Below, piece after piece: positions 53,232-59,647 of a stretch of 64,000 nt of DNA. The position numbers and the translations under genes are program-made. The notes under the pieces were generated by a model, which worked only from the letters and a program-made list of their open reading frames with translations, did no database searches and had not been told where the DNA came from. Source of the DNA: Novosphingobium sp. ST904 (GTDB lineage Bacteria; Pseudomonadota; Alphaproteobacteria; Sphingomonadales; Sphingomonadaceae); assembly GCF_001298105.1 (NCBI RefSeq), contig NZ_LGJH01000149.1, forward strand, positions 1 to 64,000, in the 5' to 3' direction. Numbering within the stretch: the stretch's first letter is position 1; every line of letters starts with the position of its first letter.

Positions 53232-54320
53232 ATGACCGAGACCACCGATGTTGTCCCCGTGGCGCATGCAGAGGGGCAGGCCGCCAAGGCCAGCCCGACC
53301 GTGACCGCTTTCCGCTTCGGCGATCCCGAAAGCGTGATCGATAGCCGCGAGCTGAGCCAGTACTTCGAGATGTGGCACAACGGCCGCTGGTACGAGCCGC
53401 CGCTGCCGATGGGCAAGCTGGCCCAGACCTTCAACATGAGCCCCTATCACCGCAGTGCGATCGCGCTGAAAGTGAACATTCTGGTTGCCCAGCAGACACC
53501 GTCTCGCTGGCTTGGCTCCGATGCTTTCGAACGGTTCGCGCTCGACTTCCTCCAAATGGGCAACGGCTATCTGGAACATGTGCCGAACATGGCGGGCGGG
53601 CTTGCCCGGGCAGACCATGCCCCGGCGCTGCACACGCGGCCGGGCATCGAGGCGGGCAAGTACTGGTTCGTGAACGGTCCGATGGGCGACATCCACGAAT
53701 TCCCGATCGGCCGCATCTTCCACCTGCAGCAGCCGGACGTGGCGCAGGAAATCTTCGGGATGCCGGAGTGGCTGTCGGCGCTGCAATCGGGCCTGCTCAA
53801 CGAGAACGCCACGCTGTTCCGCCGGAAATACTACCTCAACGGGGCGCACGCGGGCTTCGTCTTCTACCTTTCCGAACCGCTGGCCGACACGCAGATGGCG
53901 GACGCGATCACCGATCAGCTCAAGAGCGCCAAGGGCCGGGGGAACTTCCGCAACCTGTTCATGCACATTCCGGGCGGGAAGAAGGACGGTGTGCAGATCG
54001 TGCCGCTCTCGGACGTGACCGCGAAGGACGAGTTCACCAATATCAAGACCATGAGCCGTGACGATATGCTCGCTGCGCACCGCACGCCGCCCCAGCTTAT
54101 CGGCATCGTGCCCACGAACAGCAGCGGGTTCGGCAAGGTGAGTGAAGCCCGGGACGCCTACTACGAGACCGAGATCGTGCCGATCGCGAGGCGCATGCTC
54201 CGCATGAACGACTGGTTCGGCGTGCAGGTCCTGGCCTTCGCCGATTACTTGCTCTCGGATGGGCAGATCATCCGGCAAGTGGGTAACGGGTTCCAGAAGC
54301 TGCCCGCCGGCACGCGGTGA
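53232..54320 (+). CDS. Q: Portal protein gpQ
   Basis: 362 residues. Signatures: VTAFRFGDPESVIDSRELSQ, KVNILVAQQTPSRWLGSDAF, GNGYLEHVPNMAGG, HLQQPDVAQEIFGMPEWLSA and HRTPPQLIGIVPTNSSGFGK, all typical of the P2 portal family (Phage_portal). A clear AGGAG site precedes ATG 53232. It lies just after gpP. Confidence 0.94.
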   Translation: MTETTDVVPVAHAEGQAAKASPTVTAFRFGDPESVIDSRELSQYFEMWHNGRWYEPPLPMGKLAQTFNMSPYHRSAIALKVNILVAQQTPSRWLGSDAFERFALDFLQMGNGYLEHVPNMAGGLARADHAPALHTRPGIEAGKYWFVNGPMGDIHEFPIGRIFHLQQPDVAQEIFGMPEWLSALQSGLLNENATLFRRKYYLNGAHAGFVFYLSEPLADTQMADAITDQLKSAKGRGNFRNLFMHIPGGKKDGVQIVPLSDVTAKDEFTNIKTMSRDDMLAAHRTPPQLIGIVPTNSSGFGKVSEARDAYYETEIVPIARRMLRMNDWFGVQVLAFADYLLSDGQIIRQVGNGFQKLPAGTR

Positions 54321-54439
54321 GTTTGCCCTGCCGAGAGGCGGGGGACAGGGGCGCGGCAACGCCCAAGTCCGACGAGAGAAGTTCGTCATGATCCAGATCG
54401 TCCCGCCCCGGGACCATCCCGCCTGCCGACTCGGCGCGG

Positions 54440-54454
54440 GAACAAATAAGGAAC
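54440..54454. promoter_or_regulatory. Possible LexA box (GAAC-N7-GAAC) upstream of the Dam-like gene
   Basis: GAAC AAATAAG GAAC is the reverse complement of the alphaproteobacterial SOS motif GTTC-N7-GTTC. It ends 7 bp before ATG 54462 and also contains the AAGGA ribosome site. One or two such matches are expected by chance in 64 kb, so this is only a candidate. Confidence 0.4.
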
Positions 54455-54461
54455 ATGATTG

Positions 54462-55274
54462 ATGATGTCGAATCCCGCGCTCGCGCTGTCCCCGGTGGAT
54501 CCAGTGCGGCCGCTCGCGCCCTACATCGGCGGCAAGCGCGCGCTCGCCAAGCGCCTGGTCGCGCTGATCAACTCCATCGAGCATCAGGCCTATGCTGAGG
54601 TGTTCGTGGGCATGGGAGGCGTGTTCCTGCGCCGCGACCAGAAGCCCAAGGCCGAGATCATCAACGACTGGTCGGAGGACGTGGCGACGTTCTTCCGCGT
54701 GATCCAGCACCACTACCTCGCCTTCCTGGACATGTTGCGCTGGCAGATCACGAGTCGCGCCGGTTTCGAGAAGCTGCTGGCGCTGGAGCCCAGCTCACTC
54801 ACCGACATGCAGCGGGCGGCGAGGTTCCTCTATCTCCAGCGTCTGGCATTCGGCGGGAAGGTGCGCGGCAAGACGTTCGGCGTGGTAGTGGATGGCGGGG
54901 CGCGGTTCGACGTGACCAAGCTCGCCCCCATGATCGAGGCGGTGCATGAGCGGCTTGCCGGCGTCGTGATCGAGCGCTTGCCCTGGTCGGATTTCATCAC
55001 CCGGTACGATAGGCCGGGGACGCTGTTCTACCTCGACCCGCCCTACTACGGCAGCGAGGGCGACTATGGCCGCGACATGTTTGATCGCAGCCAGTTCGAA
55101 CAGATGGCCCTGCAGCTGCGCGGCCTGCGCGGCCGGTTCATCCTGTCACTCAACGATCATCCCGAGGTGCGCCGGATCTTCGCCGGGTTCGACTTCCGGG
55201 AGGAGGAGCTGGCCTACACAGTGGGCGGCGGGGGCAATGCCAAGGCCGTGCGCGAGGTAATTGTTTCGAATTGA
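54462..55274 (+). CDS. Dam-type N6-adenine DNA methyltransferase (D12 class)
   Basis: ATG 54462 or 54465 gives about 270 residues, behind AAGGA. The D12/Dam-type order is present: N-terminal AdoMet motif LAPYIGGKRALAKRLVALI, VFVGMGGVFLRRDQKPK and the catalytic LFYLDPPYYGSEGDYG. No restriction enzyme is adjacent, so it is an orphan phage methylase, the second in this prophage. It is followed by a strong terminator. Confidence 0.9.
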   Translation: MMSNPALALSPVDPVRPLAPYIGGKRALAKRLVALINSIEHQAYAEVFVGMGGVFLRRDQKPKAEIINDWSEDVATFFRVIQHHYLAFLDMLRWQITSRAGFEKLLALEPSSLTDMQRAARFLYLQRLAFGGKVRGKTFGVVVDGGARFDVTKLAPMIEAVHERLAGVVIERLPWSDFITRYDRPGTLFYLDPPYYGSEGDYGRDMFDRSQFEQMALQLRGLRGRFILSLNDHPEVRRIFAGFDFREEELAYTVGGGGNAKAVREVIVSN

Positions 55275-55282
55275 TGGCAAGG

Positions 55283-55314
55283 GGCGGCGTCAGATTGGTG
55301 ACGCCGCCTTTTTT
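55283..55314 (+). terminator. Intrinsic terminator after the Dam-like gene
   Basis: A perfect 10-bp stem (GGCGGCGTCA / TGACGCCGCC, 6-nt loop) followed by TTTTTT, 8 bp after the stop. It is the clearest Rho-independent terminator in the window. Confidence 0.9.
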
Positions 55315-55393
55315 GACAAGCGCGCTTCGATCGTTCTGCAACGGCTGAATTGGGTGGTAAGGTGCCAGTTCGCTTTAGCGAGTGTGATGACGC

Positions 55394-56083
55394 TTACAGT
55401 TTGCTTTTATCCCGCTCACCTTGGGCACTAGCTTCGGCTGCTGCGGCCGACGATGCTGCTTGAGCAGCGGTATTGCTCAGGTAGCTCACCTCGAGAGTTG
55501 CCCTCTGACCTCGATCATTTGGACACTTGACTATCTGCGAGTCCACTTCGTTGTTTGCGATATTCTGTGCTAACAGCATCAACTTTCCACTTGCCCCATA
55601 GGTATGCTGAGGAACCGTCCCTGGTTCAAGCCTTAGCAGCACTCGCGTTGGCGTAGTATCGAACGTGTTACGTATAGCTACGAGTTGGCGATCTTCTGTC
55701 ACCTCACGCTGAGCCATAGCGTTTCCATATTTTTGAATTAGCAGTTCACGAAGACTCTCGTACTTCTGAGTGGCGCGGCTCAAGCATGCATCAGTCTGAA
55801 GGTGAACAGTAGTTAAGCCCGACGAACTGAATACAAGGCTTGCCTTGTACTGGAGGCCGTCAACCTCAATGCCATCCCCTACATACCCAATGTTGAGGCG
55901 AGAACCTTTACTTGTCTTCTTGACAGTCACTCCCCCAATGCCGTCGACCGCGCGAAGCGCGCTTGCTGCCTCTTCCACCGACATCCCTTCGCGAAGAGTT
56001 TGCCATAGAACGAGGCGTTGGTCCTCGGTTGGTGCCGAGATCACCCCTGAGGCGGCAGCCACTAAAAGAAGAACAACCGTCAT
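55394..56083 (-). CDS. Cargo gene: secreted protein of unknown function
   Basis: 229 residues: a signal peptide (TVVLLLVAAASGVISAPTED), then an alpha/beta region (REGMSVEEAASALRAVDGIG, LTTVHLQTDACLSRATQKYE) and an Ala-rich tail. The DNA is AT-richer than the structural genes, and the gene sits alone behind the head operon, the profile of a lysogenic-conversion gene. The pattern 'EGMSxEEAAxALR' resembles small outer-membrane lipoprotein folds such as BamE/OmlA only in its first helix; no function is assigned. Confidence 0.6.
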   Translation of the reverse strand: MTVVLLLVAAASGVISAPTEDQRLVLWQTLREGMSVEEAASALRAVDGIGGVTVKKTSKGSRLNIGYVGDGIEVDGLQYKASLVFSSSGLTTVHLQTDACLSRATQKYESLRELLIQKYGNAMAQREVTEDRQLVAIRNTFDTTPTRVLLRLEPGTVPQHTYGASGKLMLLAQNIANNEVDSQIVKCPNDRGQRATLEVSYLSNTAAQAASSAAAAEASAQGERDKSKL

Positions 56084-56300
56084 TAATTAGCTTCCCCATT
56101 GCCCTCAATCTTTTATCGGATTGAGCATGCATCTGTCGAGAGGCTAGAGGCCCTAACGTGGGAACGTCCCGAATGGGCGGTCGCGGACCGACAGCTTTTC
56201 TCGCGTAACATAGGGCGGCCTCGCCTGAACGAGCGGCCTCTTTTGATCAATGGAAAATACCTGCTGTCCGGGGGTAATGGGCGCGAAGCTGACGAATGGC

Positions 56301-56669
56301 CTAACCTCGAAAGCGATTGATCGCCCGCTTCCACACGGGTTCATCCGGCATGGGAAGGCTGATCGTTGGCGGATCGCTGCACGTCTCAAGCGTGATCGCG
56401 GTGAACCTCCAAGAGCGCTGTTTCTTGCACTCGCTGCAGTAGAAGCGCCGCTTGGCCTGGACGAATGACCCGTTCCAGCCGCGCCGTTCGAAGAGCCACC
56501 ACAAGGCGTGCGGATCGAACACGGCCGTGTGCCCGCACTTGCAGGTCAGCCTGATCGAATAGGACCACGCGGCCGCTTCGAAGATGCTGTTCGCAATCTT
56601 CAGGCCATCGGCGCAGCGTGCCACATCAACGCGCGCCCTGGCGCTTGGCCAGTACGGTCGCGCAGGCAA
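56301..56669 (-). CDS. Small zinc-finger phage protein
   Basis: Up to 122 residues; a GTG at 56624, just after the preceding stop, is a plausible alternative start (about 107 residues, MARCADGLKIANSIFEAAAW). It carries a zinc-binding pattern (LTCKCGHTAVFDPHALWWLF ... FYCSECKKQ). I recall similar small proteins in sphingomonad genomes, but no function. It is probably co-transcribed with the 57-residue gene. Confidence 0.65.
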   Translation of the reverse strand: MPARPYWPSARARVDVARCADGLKIANSIFEAAAWSYSIRLTCKCGHTAVFDPHALWWLFERRGWNGSFVQAKRRFYCSECKKQRSWRFTAITLETCSDPPTISLPMPDEPVWKRAINRFRG

Positions 56670-56799
56670 TGGCGCCAGTCATGTAGGGGCCGTCGTCTTG
56701 CTCCCCCGTGCGGATTTGCCTCAGAAACTCGCGGTTATCTAGCCCTCGCTGCTCCAGCGCCCGCGCCACTGCGTCACGGATTTCGGCAATCTGTTCCAT
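56626..56799 (-). CDS. Small SOS-linked phage protein candidate
   Basis: ATG 56799, behind a GGAG site, gives 57 residues (EQIAEIRDAVARALEQRGLD, NREFLRQIRTGEQDDGPYMT); the longer frame to 57111 runs inside yedK and is rejected. The N-terminal half looks helical. It is the first gene behind a promoter whose -10 overlaps a LexA-like box. In phage 186 a LexA-controlled small gene at the genome end (tum) inactivates the repressor; a similar role here is speculation from position. Confidence 0.5.
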   Translation of the reverse strand: MEQIAEIRDAVARALEQRGLDNREFLRQIRTGEQDDGPYMTGAIACATVLAKRQGAR

Positions 56800-56823
56800 T
56801 TTCGCTACTCCGCAAAATGGAAC
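56793..56823. repeat. Perfect 10-bp inverted repeat around a start codon
   Basis: GTTCCATTTT (56793-56802) and AAAATGGAAC (56814-56823) flank 11 bp that includes the ribosome site of the 57-residue gene. It may be an operator or an mRNA hairpin that hides the start codon. Confidence 0.5.
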
Positions 56824-56852
56824 ATATGAAGAACAGAAATCGAGTCGGTCAA
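56820..56852 (-). promoter_or_regulatory. Promoter with LexA-like box over the -10
   Basis: Minus strand: -35 TTGACC (56852-56847), 17-bp spacer, -10 TCATAT (56829-56824). GTTC-N7-GTTC (56834-56820), the alphaproteobacterial LexA motif, covers the -10, the usual place for repression. Sequence and placement agree; binding is not shown. Confidence 0.55.
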
Positions 56853-56879
56853 CAGCAGTGCGACCAATGGATGGCAGCT

Positions 56880-57512
56880 TCAGAGCAGCGTTGCCGACGC
56901 CGCGCTGGATGATCGCTTGAACCAAGGTTCGTCCGTGCGATCGACGATCAGCGGCTCGGAATAGACGCGGCATAGGGCGAGCGCCTCGTCCGGCGTCCCG
57001 GTGGTCCAGCGGTCCCAATCGTCGCGGGAAAGGATGGTCGGCATGCGGTCGTGAACGTCCGCCATCTGATCGCAGCCATCGACCATCACCATGGAGTAGG
57101 CATTGCCCCACTCGGCCGTGGGCCGCCAGATGCCCGCGACCGCGAAGAGATCGTCATCCGGCAGCGAGTACCATGTGCGCGTCATGCTGCCCTTCGCGCC
57201 CTCGGCTTCCGCCCATGCGGTTACCGGGATCAGGCAGCGCCGGTGCCGGAAACTGTCGATCCAGAAGCCGGTGTGCAGCTTGTCCTCGCGCGTGTTGTTC
57301 ACCGGCTTCGGTTTCAGCGGTGCGCCGGTCTTCTTGCTCTTGAGCACGAGGGGGAAGCCCCAGTTCATCGCGCGGACTTCGCCCTCTGCAACGACCAGGC
57401 CGGGATAGCCGGGGTAGATCTCGGCCGCGAAATTCGGCGCGGCCGATGTCCTGGCTCGGAATAGCGCCGCGACCGCGTCGGCCGCCTTCGTCAACCGGTA
57501 GAGATTGCACAT
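56880..57512 (-). CDS. yedK: SOS-response-associated peptidase (SRAP/YedK)
   Basis: From ATG 57512 it gives 210 residues beginning MCNLYRLTKAAD; Cys2 is the residue that forms a thiazolidine cross-link with abasic sites in single-stranded DNA once Met is removed. Further SRAP motifs are KPVNNTREDKL (Asn/Arg), CLIPVTAWAEAEGAKGS (catalytic Glu region) and HDRMPTIL (His). The upstream extension to 57650 is not typical. A phage copy could protect replicating DNA. It lies just upstream of the SOS-like promoter. Confidence 0.92.
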   Translation of the reverse strand: MCNLYRLTKAADAVAALFRARTSAAPNFAAEIYPGYPGLVVAEGEVRAMNWGFPLVLKSKKTGAPLKPKPVNNTREDKLHTGFWIDSFRHRRCLIPVTAWAEAEGAKGSMTRTWYSLPDDDLFAVAGIWRPTAEWGNAYSMVMVDGCDQMADVHDRMPTILSRDDWDRWTTGTPDEALALCRVYSEPLIVDRTDEPWFKRSSSAASATLL

Positions 57513-58111
57513 GCGGGGATGGTGCGCCGAGCGTCGCTGGACGTCAATCGGCTCACCGGGACGCACCTGGGCGAGGGAACCGCGGCTAAGCCTTCGAAAC
57601 GCCCTCACCCCCACGCCTCGCTTTCTCCTTCTTCGTCGAGAATTGTGCATTTGGCCGAGCTGGGCGTGCAGCCGACAGCCACCCCCATTCGTCGCTAAGG
57701 CCTAATGTTTCTAATGCGCCGTCGAGGAAGGCCAAAGACCCGCAGAATTTAGCCATTCTTGCCATTAGAACCGCGATCTAATCTGGCCTAATATTTTCAG
57801 GCCTCAAACCTTATGTCACTGGAAAACAAGGATATTTATCGATCTAGAAATTACCCTCTCTCTCTATAATTTGATTATAACAAGATTAGTAATTTATTAG
57901 ACCGTAAGACATTGAAATTTCGTGCTTATTAGAAACATTAGGCGTTGGCGACGCATACCCCATACCCTTGAGAATTCGACGGTAGGCAGCGGCCTTCAGC
58001 GAAGCGTTCTTGATCGCTAACACCCTGCCCAAGGTCTGAAGCCGATGTGCGGAATTGTGCGCGAGCGTGCGTTCGGAGACCGCATTGCGGGGAGCCTGCG
58101 AGATAGGCGTG
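57513..58111. other. Non-coding right end of the prophage
   Basis: After a GC-rich first 180 bp, an AT-rich stretch (about 57700-57950) contains a 16-bp inverted repeat and several TAAT clusters. The 57886-58203 minus frame (105 codons) is the only sizeable ORF; its central part shares the residues ESRHSPDQ with the integrase C-terminus only because it crosses the duplicated 26-bp repeat. I do not accept it as a gene. The region probably contains integration sites and the end of early transcription. Confidence 0.4.
57700..57943. repeat. 16-bp inverted repeat flanking 212 bp of AT-rich DNA
   Basis: GCCTAATGTTTCTAAT (57700-57715) and its exact complement (57928-57943). The base composition of the segment is unlike the rest of the prophage. 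A partial copy (CCTAATATTTTC) lies between them. Possible roles are a recombination or replication site; no gene is inside. Confidence 0.55.
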
Positions 58112-58137
58112 ATCTGGTCGGGACTATGTCGGGACTC
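58112..58137 (+). repeat. 26-bp direct repeat near attR, possible integrase arm site
   Basis: Exact copy of 18013-18038, 109 bp left of the attR core. A further inverted partial copy (AGGTCCCGA) follows directly. Paired GTCGGGACT motifs on both sides of the joined attP would suit arm-type binding. Confidence 0.6.
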
Positions 58138-58188
58138 TAGGTCCCGATCTGTTCCATCCGAGCCCGCTTTGTTCCGAAACGAGGGGAG

Positions 58189-58216
58189 TTGACGCGGCCG
58201 CAAAATCGCTTATTTG
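58189..58216 (+). promoter_or_regulatory. tRNA-Val promoter on the prophage side of attR
   Basis: TTGACG (58189-58194), 16-bp spacer, TATTTG (58211-58216), 29 bp before the tRNA. The same pattern occurs at 17856. It lies left of the attachment core, so in the integrated state it belongs to phage DNA. Confidence 0.6.
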
Positions 58217-58245
58217 GCGCGTTCTGCGGCGCACACAGCGCGTCC

Positions 58246-58283
58246 GGGCGGTTAGCTCAGTTGGTAGAGCATCTCGTTTACAC
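58246..58283 (+). repeat. attR core: tRNA-Val 5' half
   Basis: Right copy of the 38-bp identity with attL, ending exactly at the last base of the anticodon loop. Strand exchange must have occurred inside this segment, probably at the anticodon stem-loop, as for other tyrosine integrases. Confidence 0.9.
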
Positions 58284-58321
58284 CGAGAGGGTCGGGGGTT
58301 CGAGCCCCTCACCGCCCACCA
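58246..58321 (+). tRNA. tRNA-Val (anticodon UAC), rebuilt by prophage insertion
   Basis: 76 nt including encoded CCA: GGGCGGTTAGCTCAGTTGG, anticodon loop TTTACAC (TAC), T-arm GGTTCGAGCC, and acceptor closing with CCGCCC. The first 38 bp duplicate attL (17915-17952). The 5' half here comes from the phage attachment site and the 3' half from the original gene. Confidence 0.95.
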
Positions 58322-58329
58322 TTTCCTTC

Positions 58330-58631
58330 CTATTCGCAGGCGATTCCATCGCGTCCCGGTCCAGCCCCGGCCGGTATCCCGCGTCGCCACGGCGCAGCGG
58401 AGCGGCGCCCGCTGCCCGCGCGCTGGCGCAATTGGGATAATAGCCCGCTCCGCCCGGGGATCGCTGCGGCCTGACAGGCGCGGGCGCGGGCGCGGCCCTG
58501 CTGCCGTGGCAATGATAATCCCCCGTCTTGCGGTTGCTATGACAACCGGCCGCATTCACGCCGCCCGGATGGGCCGAAACCGCGCCGGGCAAGGACATCA
58601 GGGTGAATGTCAGGCAAATGAGAAAGCGCAT
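58330..58631 (-). CDS. Excalibur-domain exported protein, apparent frameshift
   Basis: ATG 58631 opens a signal peptide (RFLICLTFTLMSLPGAVSA) and a YHYH-like segment (AHPGGVNAAGCHSNRKTGDY, HCHGS), then an Excalibur domain (YYPNCASARAAGAAPLRRGD, AGYRPGLDRD). The frame is lost near 58352. One added G gives DRDGDGIACE and a stop at 58330, the exact normal end of this Ca-binding domain. Without it, translation would run into the tRNA antisense. It is the first chromosomal gene right of the prophage. Confidence 0.75.
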
Positions 58632-58673
58632 CCTGAATGCGCTAGCATTAAATCCTTGAAATGCAGATCATTG

Positions 58674-59597
58674 TCAGGCGGCCGTGGTCGCCCCGCGAAT
58701 CACGCCGAAACCATAGAGAAGGTGTTCGAGCTGCCCATCGGGCACCGGCGGAAACGCCACCGTCTCGCCGCCCTGCCGGATAACGTCGATATCTGCGGAA
58801 ACCTGCTCCAGCGACCAGTCCTGACGGAACGCCCCCTCGTTCTCGGTGATGCGCGCGCGCGCCAGGCGGCCGCCCATCGCCACGAACATTTCGCCGGTGG
58901 CCTCGCAGCTTTCGTGACAGAGATAGCCGACCATCGGCGCCACCTGTTCCGGCTCCATCGGCGGGAACTGGCTGGTGTCGATCCCTTCCGACATGCGGGT
59001 GACGGCGGCAGGAACGATCAGGTTGGATTTCACATCGGCGTGCTGCCCCTCGATCGCGGCGGTGTTGGACAGGCCCATGAAGCCCGCCTTGCACATCGCG
59101 TAAGTCACATTGTCGGACTTGCCGTAGAGCCCGTTGATCGAGCTGGTCAGCACGATGCGGCCATAGCCCTGCGCCATCATGTGCGGGAAAGCCTCACGCA
59201 CGACGTGGTAGGCGCCCTTCAGATGAACATCGAGGACGCTGGTGAAATCCTCGTAGGAAAGCTCGGAAAGGCTGCCCCGCCGCACGTTGCCGGCCGAGTG
59301 GATCAGGATATCGATCCGCCCGAAGGCATCGAGCGCGGCCCCGATGATGGCCTTGCCGCCTTCGGGCGTAGCGACGCTGTCGGTATTGGCCACCGCCTCT
59401 CCGCCGGCCGCGCGGATTTCGGCGGCAAGCGCTTCCGCCGGACCTTCCTCGGTGGCATCGCCCGCCATCGAGACGCCAGGATCGTTGATCACCAGCTTGC
59501 AGCCCCGGCTGGCCAGCAACAGGGCATGAGCCCGGCCAAGCCCGCGCCCGCCGCCGGTGATCACGGCGACTCTATTGTCGAAGCGCAGGTCTGCCAT
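58674..59597 (-). CDS. SDR-family oxidoreductase, MFE-2-like
   Basis: 307 residues. Classical SDR motifs are present: TGGGRGLGRAHAL (cofactor), HSAGN, VLTSSINGLYG (Ser) and YAMCKAG (Tyr-Lys). The long C-terminal part (ARITENEGAFRQDWSLEQVS) is typical of (3R)-hydroxyacyl-CoA dehydrogenases related to multifunctional enzyme type 2. With a CoA-transferase, a MaoC-like hydratase and an acyl-CoA synthetase next to it, a beta-oxidation-type step is likely. Confidence 0.85.
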   Translation of the reverse strand: MADLRFDNRVAVITGGGRGLGRAHALLLASRGCKLVINDPGVSMAGDATEEGPAEALAAEIRAAGGEAVANTDSVATPEGGKAIIGAALDAFGRIDILIHSAGNVRRGSLSELSYEDFTSVLDVHLKGAYHVVREAFPHMMAQGYGRIVLTSSINGLYGKSDNVTYAMCKAGFMGLSNTAAIEGQHADVKSNLIVPAAVTRMSEGIDTSQFPPMEPEQVAPMVGYLCHESCEATGEMFVAMGGRLARARITENEGAFRQDWSLEQVSADIDVIRQGGETVAFPPVPDGQLEHLLYGFGVIRGATTAA

Positions 59598-59647
59598 CTG
59601 GAAATCCTCTCAAGTCTTGTCCCGCCAGCCTTGCCCGATGTGGGGGC

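Larger units (their letters stand above)
17915..58283. mobile_element. P2-like prophage integrated in tRNA-Val(UAC)
   Basis: About 40.4 kb lies between two 38-bp copies of the tRNA-Val 5' half. It contains an adjacent integrase, a regulatory switch, a replication module, a full set of P2-type head and contractile-tail genes, lysis genes and cargo genes. The head genes keep P2 order (Q and P divergent from O-N-M-L-X-R-S), while J-I-H, lysis, V and W are rearranged. Replication uses a primase-helicase rather than a P2 gpA-type nickase. It appears complete, apart from several single-base frameshifts that may be sequence errors. Confidence 0.95.

Noticed and set aside
57886-58203. 105-codon minus-strand ORF sharing ESRHSPDQ with the integrase
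   Set aside because: The shared residues come from the 26-bp DNA repeat; the rest lacks family features, and it crosses the tRNA promoter.
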